From positions 326,747 to 390,746 of the forward strand of contig NZ_CADFEJ010000005.1 of the NCBI RefSeq assembly GCF_902833055.1: a stretch of 64,000 bases of DNA, written 5' to 3'. Every line of letters begins with the position of its first letter. Positions within the stretch are counted from its first letter, which is position 1. Made by a program: the position numbers and the translations under genes. Below, piece by piece: positions 26,451 to 36,764 of this stretch. This DNA comes from Burkholderia territorii (GTDB lineage: Bacteria; Pseudomonadota; Gammaproteobacteria; Burkholderiales; Burkholderiaceae). The notes beneath the pieces were generated by a model, which saw nothing but the letters and a program-made list of their open reading frames with translations, did no database searches and was not told where the DNA came from.

Positions 26451-28202
26451 ATGCCGAACAACTCGCCCTATCACCGAACGCTGTGGCGCGCGAGACGCTA
26501 CCGGGCCATGATGCTGGCGGCGTGTCTGGCCGTGCTGCTCGTTCTGGTCGCGTTTGCGCGCGACACGACGTTCCGCGTCGGTGCCGTGAGCCTGTGCGTG
26601 ATTCTGCTGATGTATGTGCTGACCGCCTACATGCGGCGTCTCGAACACGCGAACCGGGCAATGCGCACGAGCGAGCAGCACTGGCGCACGGTGTTCGAGA
26701 ACGCACCGGTCGGAATCCTGGTGCTGCGTGCGCACGACCGCTATCTGATGGCGAACCCCGCGTTTCAGCAGATGGTTGGCTACAGCGATCGCGAACTGTC
26801 CGAGCGACGCGCATCGGATATCACGCACCCCGACGATCGCGCCCTCACGCAGGCGCACATCGATCAGCTGGTGCGCGGCCAGGATCGCGTCAGATTTCAA
26901 AAGCGTTACGTGCACCGAGACGGCCGCGTCGTATGGACCGACATGAGCGTCGCGCGCGTGTTTTCGGCTCATCAGCCGGCCGACACGGATGCGGAAGACC
27001 TGATCATCGCAACCGTCGAGGACATCACGCAACGCCTGGCCGATGAAGAAGCGCGACACGGCCTGGAGCGCCAACTCCGTCAGTCGCAGAAGCTCGAAGC
27101 GCTCGGCACCTTCGCCGGCGGCGTCGCGCACGACTTCAACAACATCCTCGCCGCGATCCTCGGCTTCGGCGATCGCGCACTCGCCGGCGTCGCACCCGCC
27201 ACGCCCACGCACCGCGACATCGAGCAGGTGCTGAAGGCGGGAGAACGGGCACGGCTGCTGGTCGAGCGCATCCTGACATTCAGCCGCAGCGGCCCGACCG
27301 CGAGGGAGCCGGTGGACGTGGGCGCCGTTGTCGAGGAAACGGTGGAACTCGTGCGCGCGACGCTACCGCCGCACGTCGCGCTGGACGTCCGTATCAGCGT
27401 GCGCGATGCGTACGTGCTGGGCGACGCCACGCATCTGCATCAGGTCGTGATGAACCTCTGCGGTAACGCGATCCATGCGATGCGTGCCGGCGGCACGCTG
27501 CGCATCGAACTTGACGTCGTCAGCGTCGAGACGCCGCGCTCGCTGTCGCACGGCGCGCTGCGCGCCGCCCGCTTTCTGCGGCTCACGGTCGCGGACGACG
27601 GTTGCGGCATTCCGGCCGAGATACTGGAGCGCATCTTCAACCCGTTCTTCACGACGCGCCCCGCGGGCGAGGGGACCGGACTCGGCCTGTCGCTCGTCGA
27701 CGGCATCGTCCGCGAACACGGGGGCGCCGTCGACGTGCACTCCGCGCCGGGGGAAGGTGCGCGTTTCGCCGTCTATCTCCCCGCCGCGGACGCGCGCCCG
27801 GCGCCGCGTGTCACAGGGAACCCGCCGCCTCGCGGGAACGGGCAGGTGGTGCTGGTGATCGACGACGAAGAGACGCTCGTGCGCCTCGCGGAAGACGCGC
27901 TGGCCGATCTCGGGTACGAGCCGGTCGGATTCTCGTCGAGCGAGGCCGCATGGGATGCGCTGAACGCCGATCCGGGCCGCTTCGATGTCGTCGTGACCGA
28001 CCATACGATGCCGAATTTGACCGGCCTCCAGCTCGCGGCACGCATCGCCGACCGGCGCGCGGATCTGCCGGTGATTCTCTGCAGCGGCTTCAGCACGGCC
28101 TCGCTCGAGCGTGAAGCCCGCGCGCTCGGTGTGCGCATGGTGCTGCGCAAGCCGCTGAAGTCGCGCGACCTCGCCGACGCGCTCGCCCGCGTGCTGCGCT
28201 GA
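26451..28202 (+). CDS. Hybrid sensor kinase: 2 TM, PAS, HisKA, HATPase, receiver
   Basis: A 583-residue kinase. Two hydrophobic segments (about 18-37 and 42-60) have almost no periplasmic loop, so it probably senses in the membrane or cytoplasm. Then come a PAS domain (about 75-195), HisKA with His227 (GGVAHDFNNIL), HATPase (VMNLCGNAIHAM, DDGCGIP, GTGLGLSLVDG) and a C-terminal receiver with Asp517 (VVVTDHTMPN). The AHDFNN type H-box is typical of NtrB/PAS hybrid kinases. Its partner is probably the OmpR-type regulator just upstream. Confidence 0.9.
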   Translation: MPNNSPYHRTLWRARRYRAMMLAACLAVLLVLVAFARDTTFRVGAVSLCVILLMYVLTAYMRRLEHANRAMRTSEQHWRTVFENAPVGILVLRAHDRYLMANPAFQQMVGYSDRELSERRASDITHPDDRALTQAHIDQLVRGQDRVRFQKRYVHRDGRVVWTDMSVARVFSAHQPADTDAEDLIIATVEDITQRLADEEARHGLERQLRQSQKLEALGTFAGGVAHDFNNILAAILGFGDRALAGVAPATPTHRDIEQVLKAGERARLLVERILTFSRSGPTAREPVDVGAVVEETVELVRATLPPHVALDVRISVRDAYVLGDATHLHQVVMNLCGNAIHAMRAGGTLRIELDVVSVETPRSLSHGALRAARFLRLTVADDGCGIPAEILERIFNPFFTTRPAGEGTGLGLSLVDGIVREHGGAVDVHSAPGEGARFAVYLPAADARPAPRVTGNPPPRGNGQVVLVIDDEETLVRLAEDALADLGYEPVGFSSSEAAWDALNADPGRFDVVVTDHTMPNLTGLQLAARIADRRADLPVILCSGFSTASLEREARALGVRMVLRKPLKSRDLADALARVLR

Positions 28203-28329
28203 CGTCGCGACCGGGCCGGCGGGCGCCGCGTTCGTTTCAAATGTAACGCAGCCGCCGCAATCTGCAACGCACAAGCAACACCCCGCGCCGACACTCCATC
28301 GCAATGCAATCTCGCAATGGAGCGTTCGC

Positions 28330-29745
28330 ATGGAAGCAACGGCCCTCCTGTTGTCGCGAATCCAGTTCGCGGCCACGGTCTCCTTTCACATCATCTTCCC
28401 GTCTTTCACGATCGGCCTCGCGGCGTGGCTCGCGGTACTCGAGGCGATGTCCATCGCGACGGGCAACCGCGTATATCGCCGGGTGTTCGAGTTCTGGCTG
28501 AAGATTTTCGGCGTCGCGTTCGGTATGGGCGTGGTCTCGGGCATCGTGATGGCGTTCCAGTTCGGCACGAACTGGAGCGAGCTGTCGCGCGCGAGCGGCC
28601 CGATCCAGGGGCCGCTGCTTACTTACGAATCGTTTACGGCTTTCGCGCTCGAGGCGACGTTCTTTGGCGTGATGCTGCTGGGGCGCGCGCGTGTGCGGCC
28701 GTGGTTCTATCTGACGTCGTGCATCCTTGTCGCGGCCGGCACGACGATGTCGGCCTTCTGGATCCTCGTGAACAACTCGTGGATGCAGCATCCGGTCGGA
28801 TACGTCGTACAAAACGGCATATTCGTACCGACCGACTGGGCAGCGATCATCTTCAATCATGTCGTGTGGGTGCGCTTCCCGCACATGCTGCTGGGTGCGT
28901 ACCTGACGACCGCGTTCTGCGTGGCTGCCGTCGGCGCGGCCTATCTGCTGAAGGGCCGCTACCGGGTCGAAGCCACGATCATGGTCCGGATGTCCGTTAC
29001 CCTCGCCGCCGCGCTCGTCCCGCTGCAGATCCTGTTCGGCCACCTGACCGGCGACTATCTGCACGACGACCAGCCGGCCAAGTTCGCGGCGGTCGAGGGT
29101 CGATGGACCGACGAGCAGCCGGCCGCCGAGGTGATTTTCGCGATTCCGGACGCCACGCACGAGCGTAATCGCTTCGAATGGAAAGTACCGGTGCTCGGCA
29201 GTCTGATTGCGTCGGGCACGGTGGATTCGCGCGAAGTCGGCCTCACCGACTTTGCCGCCGCCGACCGGCCGCCGGTGCTGATTCCATTCTTCGCCTTCCG
29301 CGTGATGGCCGGCTGCGGGCTGATCATGCTGGCGCTTGCATGGGCGGGCACCGTCGCGGCACGACGCGGCCGGCTCGAACGACGGCGCTGGCTGCTCTGG
29401 CCGCTCGCATGCAGCTTTCCGCTCGGCTTCATCGCGATCCTGGCCGGATGGTTCACGGCCGAAGTCGGGCGCCAGCCCTGGGCCGTCTGGGGCGTGCTGC
29501 GCACCGCGGACGCGCTCACGCCCGGGCTGACCGCACACTTCGCGGCCGCGACGCTCGCGCTGTTCGTCGCCCTGTACGCATTCATTTTCTGCTTCGGCGT
29601 GTACTACATCGTGCGGATCGTTCGGCGTGGCCTCGTGATCGGCAACGTGCTGACCGTCTGGAACGGTCACGTCATCCAGCAAACGCATACGCCCGCCGCG
29701 CTGCCGGTGCACGCGCCGCGCCGCGACGTCCTCAAGATTCGATAA
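28330..29745 (+). CDS. cydA: Cytochrome bd oxidase subunit I (CioA type)
   Basis: A 471-residue membrane subunit of the quinol oxidase. His20 (SFHIIFPSFTIG) is the expected heme b595 ligand region. GRQPWAVWGVLRTADA starts near residue 380. The quinone loop is short, as in the cyanide-insensitive CioAB branch. GGAG lies upstream of the ATG. It heads a run of six colinear genes and passes electrons from quinol to oxygen. Confidence 0.93.
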   Translation: MEATALLLSRIQFAATVSFHIIFPSFTIGLAAWLAVLEAMSIATGNRVYRRVFEFWLKIFGVAFGMGVVSGIVMAFQFGTNWSELSRASGPIQGPLLTYESFTAFALEATFFGVMLLGRARVRPWFYLTSCILVAAGTTMSAFWILVNNSWMQHPVGYVVQNGIFVPTDWAAIIFNHVVWVRFPHMLLGAYLTTAFCVAAVGAAYLLKGRYRVEATIMVRMSVTLAAALVPLQILFGHLTGDYLHDDQPAKFAAVEGRWTDEQPAAEVIFAIPDATHERNRFEWKVPVLGSLIASGTVDSREVGLTDFAAADRPPVLIPFFAFRVMAGCGLIMLALAWAGTVAARRGRLERRRWLLWPLACSFPLGFIAILAGWFTAEVGRQPWAVWGVLRTADALTPGLTAHFAAATLALFVALYAFIFCFGVYYIVRIVRRGLVIGNVLTVWNGHVIQQTHTPAALPVHAPRRDVLKIR

Positions 29746-29756
29746 GGAGAACTTCG

Positions 29757-30737
29757 ATGATGAACTGGTTCTGGTTCGTCGAGCTCGCGTTCGCGCTCGT
29801 CGCTTACCTGATGCTCGACGGATTCGACCTCGGCGTCGGCATGCTGACGGCTTGCGCCGGCGATGCGCGCGACGAGATGATCGCGTCGATCGCACCGGTG
29901 TGGGACGGCAACGGCACGTGGCTCGTCATCGCCGGCACGATCCTGTTCGGCGCGTTTCCGTCGGTGTATGCGATCGTGCTGCCGGCGCTGTACGCACCGC
30001 TCGGCCTGATGCTCGCCGGATTGATCATGCGCGGCGTCGCGATCGAATTTCGCCACAAGGCGGTGCGCTCGCGCCGCCTCTGGGATGTGCTGCTGTTCGT
30101 CGGCTCGCTGCTTGCCAGCGTGATGCAGGGCGTGTGCGTGGGCACCTACGCGCAAGGGCTGCCGGTCGACCACCTGCGCTACGCGGGCACCGGTTTCGAA
30201 TGGTGTTCGCCGTTCCCGCTGTGGTGCGGCGTGAGCCTCGCGCTCGGCTATGCGCTGCTCGGCGCCGGATGGCTGGTGTTGAAAGGGCAACGCGCATCGC
30301 AGCGCATCGGCCGCGACGCGATCACCCGGCTCGCGCCGATCACCGCACTGTTCGTGCTGTCCATTCTCGCGTCGACGCTGCTGACCGAGACGACCGTCGA
30401 AACGCGCTGGCTGCTGCATCCGCTGCTGTTCGTGCTGCCCGTCGCCGCGTGCGTGACGTTCCTTTACGTGCCCGCCGCGGCACGACGCGACGGCGCATCG
30501 GCCTATCTGTTCGCCGCGGCGGGATGCATCGCGATGGTGCTGATGCTCGCCGCATCGTATCTGCCGTTCATCGTGCCGTTCGACCTGACGCTCGATGCGG
30601 CCGCCGCGCCGCGCGCGAGCGAGACGTTCATGTTCTGGGGAGCCGGCCTGTTCGTCATGCCGTTCATCGTGTTCTACACCTGCGTCGCGTACTCGGTGTT
30701 CCGCGGCAAGGTGTCGAACGATCACGCATACCACTGA
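29757..30737 (+). CDS. cydB: Cytochrome bd oxidase subunit II
   Basis: A 326-residue polytopic subunit beginning MMNWFWFVELAFALVAYLMLDGFDLGVGML, with the family GNGTWLV and FRHK motifs. It starts 11 bp after cydA with GGAG upstream. No cydX-like small gene follows within the 39 bp before lutA. Confidence 0.93.
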   Translation: MMNWFWFVELAFALVAYLMLDGFDLGVGMLTACAGDARDEMIASIAPVWDGNGTWLVIAGTILFGAFPSVYAIVLPALYAPLGLMLAGLIMRGVAIEFRHKAVRSRRLWDVLLFVGSLLASVMQGVCVGTYAQGLPVDHLRYAGTGFEWCSPFPLWCGVSLALGYALLGAGWLVLKGQRASQRIGRDAITRLAPITALFVLSILASTLLTETTVETRWLLHPLLFVLPVAACVTFLYVPAAARRDGASAYLFAAAGCIAMVLMLAASYLPFIVPFDLTLDAAAAPRASETFMFWGAGLFVMPFIVFYTCVAYSVFRGKVSNDHAYH

Positions 30738-30776
30738 CGCTTTCGCTTCCAGCGTTCAATTCAACCGAGGAATCCC

Positions 30777-31520
30777 ATGAAAGTCGCCCTTTTCATTCCG
30801 TGTTTCATCGACGCGTTCTACCCGGACGTCGGGATCGCCACGCTGCAGTTGCTCGAGCGTCTCGGCTGCGACGTCGACTATCCGCTCGACCAGACCTGTT
30901 GCGGCCAGCCGATGGGCAACAGCGGCTGCGAAAAGCAGGCCGCCGCAACCGAGAACCTGTTCGTCAGGAACTTCACCGGCTACGACTATATCGTCGCGCC
31001 CAGCGGCAGCTGCGTGCACCACGTGCGTGACCACCTGACCGCGGCCGACCAGACGCGCGATGCCGTCGCCGTGCGCAAGAACACGTACGAGCTCGTCGAA
31101 TTCCTGCACGACGTGCTGCGCGTGCGCGAATTTCCATGGGCCGAATTCCCGCACAAGGTGGGCCTGCACAACAGCTGCGGCACATTGCGCGGATTGCGGA
31201 CCGCGAAGATGTCCGAGATCGACGAGCCGTTCTTCTCGAAGCCGCTGACACTGCTCAAGGGCGTCAAGGGCATCGAGTTCATCCAGCCCGATCGACCCGA
31301 CGAATGCTGCGGCTTCGGCGGCACGTTCTGCGTATCGGAGGAACCGGTTTCCGCGCGCATGGGCGCCGACAAGGTGCGCGACCACAAGCGCAACGGTGCG
31401 GAGTACATCGTATCGGCCGATTCATCGTGCCTGATGCATCAGAAAGGCTGCTCGGATCGTCTTGGACTCGGACTGAAATTCATCCATATCGCACAAATCC
31501 TGAATGGAGCACGAGCATGA
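30777..31520 (+). CDS. lutA: L-lactate utilisation protein LutA (CCG-domain Fe-S protein)
   Basis: A 247-residue protein with two CCG domains (TCCGQPMGNSGC near 43, ECCGFGGTFC near 178), typical of LutA/GlcF-like electron-transfer subunits. With LutB and LutC it forms the iron-sulfur L-lactate oxidation complex that delivers electrons to quinone. It overlaps lutB by ATGA. Confidence 0.92.
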   Translation: MKVALFIPCFIDAFYPDVGIATLQLLERLGCDVDYPLDQTCCGQPMGNSGCEKQAAATENLFVRNFTGYDYIVAPSGSCVHHVRDHLTAADQTRDAVAVRKNTYELVEFLHDVLRVREFPWAEFPHKVGLHNSCGTLRGLRTAKMSEIDEPFFSKPLTLLKGVKGIEFIQPDRPDECCGFGGTFCVSEEPVSARMGADKVRDHKRNGAEYIVSADSSCLMHQKGCSDRLGLGLKFIHIAQILNGARA

Positions 31521-32890
31521 AACGCGTAGACCACGTCGGCGCATCCGCGAAATTCATCGCCGACGAAAAGCACATCCAGTTCCATGACAAGCGCCTCTGG
31601 GAGCTGCGCACGTCGCGGGATACCGAGGTGCACGGCATCCCCGAATGGGAGGAATTGCGCACGCTTGCATCCGCGATCAAGGAGCACACGCTCACGCATT
31701 TGCCCGAGTATCTCGAGGAATTCGAGCGCAACGCGACCGCCAACGGGGTGATCGTTCACTGGGCGAAGGATGCCGCCGAACACAACCGGATCGTGTACGA
31801 CATCCTAGAGCGCCGTAACGCGAAGCTGCTCGTGAAGAGCAAGTCGATGCTGACCGAGGAATGCGAAATGCGCCCGTACCTGGAGGAGCGCGGCATTACC
31901 GTCGTCGAAACCGACCTCGGCGAGCAAATTCAGCAACTCGATGACGAGCTCCCTTCTCACATCGTCGTGCCTGCCGTACACAAGCTCGCCACCGACGTCG
32001 CGAAGATCTTCTCGGAGAAGATCGGCACCGACCCGAACGAGAGCAACATCCCGAAACTGGCCGAAGCGCAGCGCAACGCCACGCGCCCGTTGATCCTGAA
32101 TGCGGACGCCGGCATGACCGGATGCAACTTCGCGGTAGCGGAAACGGGTGGCATCACGGTGTGCACGAACGAAGGCAATGCGGACTTGAGCGCCAACGTC
32201 CCGCCATTGCACATCGCGTCGATCGGCATCGAGAAACTGATTCCGAAGCTCGAGCATCTGGGCGTGTTCATCCGGATGTTGTCGCGCAATGCGATCGGCT
32301 CGCCGATCACGCAGTACACGTCGCACTTCCGCGGCCCGAAGAAAGGCGGCGAAATGCATTTCGTGCTCGTCGACAACGGCCGCTCCGAGCGGCTCGGCAT
32401 GGACGACTTCTGGTACTCGCTGAAGTGCATCCGCTGCGGCGCGTGCATGAATACGTGCCCCGTCTATCGCCGCAGCAGCGGCCTGAGCTACGGCGGCGTG
32501 TACTCCGGCCCGATCGGCGCGATCATCAACCCGACCTTCAACCTGCGCAAGTACAGCTCACTGCCGTTCGCGTCCACGATGAACGGCAGCTGTACCAGCG
32601 TATGCCCGGTAAAGATCAATATCCACGAGCAGATCTACAAGTGGCGCCAGATCGTCGCGGAAAAGCATGAACTGCCGTTCGTCAAGCAGGAGGCGATGAA
32701 AGTCGCCGGGCAGGTGCTGTCACGGCCGGCGCTGTACCGCGCGGCCGTCAAGACGGCCGGCACCGCGGTATCGGTACTGCCGCGCGCCGTACTCTACAAC
32801 CCACTCAACGTGTGGGGCAAGCATCGCGAAGTGCCCGATGCGCCCGAGCAGACTTTCCGTGACTGGTATCTGAAGAGGAACAAGAAATGA
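31517..32890 (+). CDS. lutB: L-lactate utilisation protein LutB (Fe-S, LUD domain)
   Basis: A 457-residue protein. The N-terminal LUD domain (about 60-290) is followed by ferredoxin-like cluster motifs CIRCGACMNTCPVY and CTSVCPVKI and a C-terminal DUF3390-like tail. The start at 31517 is fixed by the ATGA overlap with lutA. It overlaps lutC in the same way. Confidence 0.93.
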   Translation: MKRVDHVGASAKFIADEKHIQFHDKRLWELRTSRDTEVHGIPEWEELRTLASAIKEHTLTHLPEYLEEFERNATANGVIVHWAKDAAEHNRIVYDILERRNAKLLVKSKSMLTEECEMRPYLEERGITVVETDLGEQIQQLDDELPSHIVVPAVHKLATDVAKIFSEKIGTDPNESNIPKLAEAQRNATRPLILNADAGMTGCNFAVAETGGITVCTNEGNADLSANVPPLHIASIGIEKLIPKLEHLGVFIRMLSRNAIGSPITQYTSHFRGPKKGGEMHFVLVDNGRSERLGMDDFWYSLKCIRCGACMNTCPVYRRSSGLSYGGVYSGPIGAIINPTFNLRKYSSLPFASTMNGSCTSVCPVKINIHEQIYKWRQIVAEKHELPFVKQEAMKVAGQVLSRPALYRAAVKTAGTAVSVLPRAVLYNPLNVWGKHREVPDAPEQTFRDWYLKRNKK

Positions 32891-33486
32891 GCAGCCGAGA
32901 CCTGATTCTTTCCCGTTTGCGCGACGTGCGTCCCACGCCCCGGCCGCTGCCCGACGTGCCGCTGTTCGATACGGTTCTGCCGCCCGCCGTCGATACGTTC
33001 CGCGCATCGCTCGCGCGACTCGGCGGCACGTGGTGCGCGATGCCCGAAAACACGTCGCTCGATGCATTCGTCCGCTCACGGTTTCCCGGCGCATCCGTGT
33101 TCTGCTCGGCCACGCCCGAATTCGACGGCAACCGCGACCTCGCGACGATCGACGATCCGCGCGCGCTGAACGACGTCGACGTCGGCATCGTGCGCCCGGC
33201 GTTCGCCGTCGCGGAAACCGGCTCGATCTGGCTCAGCGAGGCGCAATACGGCGTCAACGCGCTCGGTTATCTGTCGCAACACCTGGTCGCCCTGCTCGAC
33301 CCCGCGGACATCGTCGGCAACCTGCACCACGCGTATCACCGCAGCGAGTTCTTCGCGGCCAATTACGCCGTGTTGATGAGCGGGCCGTCGGCGACTGCCG
33401 ACATCGAGGGCGTGCTGGTGCGCGGCGCGCAGGGTATCCGCTCGCTCACCGTTATCCCGTTGCCGAGGCCCGTCGGCGATCGTTGA
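32887..33486 (+). CDS. lutC: L-lactate utilisation protein LutC (LUD domain)
   Basis: A 199-residue LUD-domain protein with the signature VGIVRPAFAVAETGSIWLS and the C-terminal GPSATADIEGVLVRGAQG. It is the third subunit of LutABC, translationally coupled to lutB. Confidence 0.92.
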   Translation: MSSRDLILSRLRDVRPTPRPLPDVPLFDTVLPPAVDTFRASLARLGGTWCAMPENTSLDAFVRSRFPGASVFCSATPEFDGNRDLATIDDPRALNDVDVGIVRPAFAVAETGSIWLSEAQYGVNALGYLSQHLVALLDPADIVGNLHHAYHRSEFFAANYAVLMSGPSATADIEGVLVRGAQGIRSLTVIPLPRPVGDR

Positions 33487-33500
33487 CGCAGGAGCATCCG

Positions 33501-35522
33501 ATGAGTGCCATCAAGCGCATCCGAGACTCGGCTATCCGCGTGGTACGCGACGGGCGGCATCACCTGCCGCTGCCCACGGCTCTGAAGGCCGGACTGGTGT
33601 GTGCGGCGCCCGCGCTGCTCGCCGCCACGCTGCACGCGCCGCTGCTGTGCTGGGCGGCGATTGCCGCGTTCTGGACCTGCCTCGCCGACGAGCCGTCGGA
33701 ATCGATCCGCGAGCGTGCGCTCGCGGGCGTGCTGTTCGGACTGGTCGGCGCGCTTGCGTCCGCCGCCGCGACAGCCGTGGCGGATCTCGCCTGGCTCGCG
33801 ATCGCCCTGACCGGCATTGCCGTCTATATCGGCGGCCTCGCCCGGCTGGGCGGCGCAACGATCGGCACGCGCGGCCTGCTGCTTGCCACCGCGTGCGCGG
33901 TGTCGGCCGCGTTTCCCGCACATCCGTGGCCGGCGCCGGCCGAGTATGCAGCAAGCTTCGCGGCCGGCAGCCTGTGGGCGGTCGCATGCCTCGTCGGCCT
34001 CTGGCACGAAACCCCTGCGACCCGCGCACGCCGGGCGGCGTTCGCCTATCTGTACGCGGCGGGATCGTTCGTGCGTGCGCTGGTGCCGGTCGCGCACGAT
34101 GCGCGGCACGCGAGCGGCCCGAACCGCGCGGCACTGCGAACGCGCCTCGATGCGCTGGTTCGCGCGGCACGGAGCCACCCGGACGATGTCGGCGCCGCCG
34201 TGACGGCATGGCAGCGAGGCGGCGAACGCTCGATCGCACTGCTTGCGAGCCTCGATAGCTTGATGCGCAATCGGCCGACCGACAGCGGCGCCGCAGCCGC
34301 GCTGCTGGTTCCGTCACTGCATCGGCTCATCGCGTTGATCGACGCGCACGCCGACGCCGTGCTTGCGCGGCCGGATGCTTGCGCCGCCGTCACGCGGCTG
34401 CGCAACCGGCTGGCTGCGGATCTGCGCGGCGCGACGCTGCGAGCGGAAGGCGCGGCGCTGGCCGAACCGGCGCGGACGTGGCTGCAATCGTGTCTGGCGC
34501 TCGTGATGGCATTCACGGATATCGGCGGCACGGATGGCGTCAATCGACGCCCGACACCGCCGCAGCAAACGCGACGGCACGAGCCGTTCGGCGCGATCGC
34601 GACCGCGACAGGCTCGGCGCTGATGGAAATCCGCGCAAACGGACGCATCGCGCGCTATGCGCTGCGCCTGTCCGTGGCGGCCATGCTCTCGGCCATACTG
34701 GTGCGCGCGTTCGACGTCCAACAGGGTTACTGGATGGTGCTGACGACGTTGTTCGTCGCGCAGCCGACCGTGCCGCACACGCTCAGGACGTCGGCCCTGA
34801 GGGTACTCGGCACGATCCTGGGCGCGATTCTCGCATCAGCGGTCGCGCTCGTATGTCATAACCCGGTGGTTCTCGCGCTGGCCATCGTGCCGCTTGCGAC
34901 GGGCACGTTTTCCGCGAGGCCGCTCGACTACGTGTCGTACATCTTGTTCCTGACGCCGCATTTCATCCTGGTCGCGTATCTCGGTGCACCGATCGCATCG
35001 CCGTGGCTCCTTGCCGGCATGCGGGTCGCGAACAGCATCGCGGGCGCGCTCGTTGCGCTCGGCGTCAGCGTGCTCGCGTGGCCCGATTGGGAGCGCGGGC
35101 GGCTCGACGCCGTATCGAGCAGTGCGATTGCGGCCGTCACGGAATACATCGAACTCGTCCGTACGTTCGTCACGACGCGCGGCATCGACGAAGATGCGCT
35201 CATCGCGACAAGGCGGCGCGCGTGCACAGCGACCGACGAACTCGACGCGCTGTTGACGGCCATGCGCGTTGAGACCGTCTTGAAGCGACGGTGCCATACC
35301 GGCGATGCGCGCGAGCTGGTTCGTCACCTGCGCGATGCAATCGGCGCAGCCGCGCCACTTGAATGCCTTGCGCCCGACTTGACCGGCGCTCGGCGGGCAT
35401 GGTTCGCGATTGGCGCACATCCAGGCGACCCGCGACGGAATTTTGTAACCGATCAGGCAGTGCGTCTGATGTCGACGTTATCGGAATCCAGCCTGGCTCG
35501 ACGGGCCGTTACGGGAGGCTGA
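33501..35522 (+). CDS. FUSC-family membrane transporter (fusaric acid resistance-like)
   Basis: A 673-residue inner-membrane protein with two clusters of hydrophobic segments (about 25-165 and 370-510) around a soluble middle region, as in FUSC/AaeB-type aromatic acid efflux pumps. The second membrane block has the family QGYWMVLTTLFVAQPTVPHT stretch. CAGGAG precedes the ATG, 14 bp after lutC. No adaptor or outer-membrane partner follows. Efflux of a weak organic acid linked to lactate metabolism is possible. Confidence 0.8.
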   Translation: MSAIKRIRDSAIRVVRDGRHHLPLPTALKAGLVCAAPALLAATLHAPLLCWAAIAAFWTCLADEPSESIRERALAGVLFGLVGALASAAATAVADLAWLAIALTGIAVYIGGLARLGGATIGTRGLLLATACAVSAAFPAHPWPAPAEYAASFAAGSLWAVACLVGLWHETPATRARRAAFAYLYAAGSFVRALVPVAHDARHASGPNRAALRTRLDALVRAARSHPDDVGAAVTAWQRGGERSIALLASLDSLMRNRPTDSGAAAALLVPSLHRLIALIDAHADAVLARPDACAAVTRLRNRLAADLRGATLRAEGAALAEPARTWLQSCLALVMAFTDIGGTDGVNRRPTPPQQTRRHEPFGAIATATGSALMEIRANGRIARYALRLSVAAMLSAILVRAFDVQQGYWMVLTTLFVAQPTVPHTLRTSALRVLGTILGAILASAVALVCHNPVVLALAIVPLATGTFSARPLDYVSYILFLTPHFILVAYLGAPIASPWLLAGMRVANSIAGALVALGVSVLAWPDWERGRLDAVSSSAIAAVTEYIELVRTFVTTRGIDEDALIATRRRACTATDELDALLTAMRVETVLKRRCHTGDARELVRHLRDAIGAAAPLECLAPDLTGARRAWFAIGAHPGDPRRNFVTDQAVRLMSTLSESSLARRAVTGG

Positions 35523-35753
35523 TAGCGATGCGGACCATCGGGCCGGCGCCGGTTGTAGAAATGCGTGTCGTGGCATCAGGCAAGCGTGCGCCCATCGCAC
35601 CGACGTATCGTGATCCGAGCGTTGCGGCAACCTGGAGCCGACGCGGCAAGGCCCGCCATGCCAGCGCGCAATGCCGATCGGCGCGCTGGCGCGGCAGTAT
35701 GGTCGGGGCGCCGCGATGCTGACGGCCACCTTGGCCGAGCTGCTGTCGCCGGC

Positions 35754-36764
35754 TTACACCAATGCAGTCTGCAACGTGTAATACGTCCCGAACATGACGA
35801 CCATGCTTCCCACAAAACGGCCGATGCTTCTGAATGTGCGGAGGGTCGCGCCGGTCCGGTTAGGGGTGCATAGCAGTGCGATCAAGGAGGCCGCGAACAT
35901 GCAATGGCCAATCGCATCGACCATGCCGAACGGAATGACGGCAATCCCGAAGAAGAACAGCAGCACTACGCAACTGCCTTTTGCCGATAGCCGCCCCGCG
36001 ACGAGCAGATACGCGCACACGAACTCCACGAAGCCGGCGCTCCACAGGAAGAAGGTCCTGTCGAGCCCGAAGGTCAAATACGGGTATGCGTCGAACAGCT
36101 GATGGAAGCCGTCCGGATACGCGAATTTCTCGATGGCGCCCCAGAGCAGCGAGAATGCCGTCGAGAGGCGCAGTATCGCCAACGCCCTCTCGACGTGCTG
36201 GCCACGAAACAACGACACAAGGACCAGGAAGGCGGCGATACCGATGAAGATCACGTAGTCGAGCATATGAAACATGCCGTACTGGCTCGCGCCCATCGCA
36301 TACAGCACAACGATCAGCACGCCGCCGAGCCACGCGGTCGCTTCGAACAGCACGAGCGCGGCAATGGCATAGTGCAGCACGGGAACGAGCGCGGAAGCGG
36401 ATGCCAGTTCAGGCGTCAGCAGCACGTCGAGACCGGCGAGTTGCAACGAGACGAAGAACACGGCGGTCGCGGCGCGCACGAAACGGCTCGCGTACCGTTC
36501 GCCGGCATACTCGAGCCGCGCGATGCCCGATGGCATCGTGAGTCTGCGATCGATCGCGATCACGATCAGCACTGCGATCAGGCTCGCGGCGAACAACGTC
36601 AAGAACAACGTAGAGGTTGCGAGCTCGCTCAAAGCGAGCGGACTCGTTTTCACGTCGTATTCGCTGAACCACTTGACGTGGCCGTGCGCCGAAAGAGGCA
36701 ATGCGGCGATCAGCGGTAGCATCAGGGCGGCCAGTGTTGCTGGCCGAAACTTTTCTAGGATCAT
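35754..36764 (-). CDS. DoxX-like multi-pass membrane protein
   Basis: A 336-residue protein with a signal-like N-terminus ending ALPLSAHGHVKWF and about eight hydrophobic segments. The C-terminal half resembles DoxX/terminal-oxidase-like four-helix modules (LLWGAIEKFAYPDGF, FGMVDAIGHCMF). The ATG at 36764 was chosen over longer frames because it yields a clean signal sequence. Function unknown. A candidate RcsB-like promoter (36905-36947) places it in the adhesin-region regulon. Confidence 0.7.
   Translation of the reverse strand: MILEKFRPATLAALMLPLIAALPLSAHGHVKWFSEYDVKTSPLALSELATSTLFLTLFAASLIAVLIVIAIDRRLTMPSGIARLEYAGERYASRFVRAATAVFFVSLQLAGLDVLLTPELASASALVPVLHYAIAALVLFEATAWLGGVLIVVLYAMGASQYGMFHMLDYVIFIGIAAFLVLVSLFRGQHVERALAILRLSTAFSLLWGAIEKFAYPDGFHQLFDAYPYLTFGLDRTFFLWSAGFVEFVCAYLLVAGRLSAKGSCVVLLFFFGIAVIPFGMVDAIGHCMFAASLIALLCTPNRTGATLRTFRSIGRFVGSMVVMFGTYYTLQTALV

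Noticed and set aside
35528..35753. Short plus-strand frames between the FUSC gene and the DoxX-like gene
   Set aside because: No ribosome-binding site, no family resemblance and Arg-rich composition; treated as intergenic.
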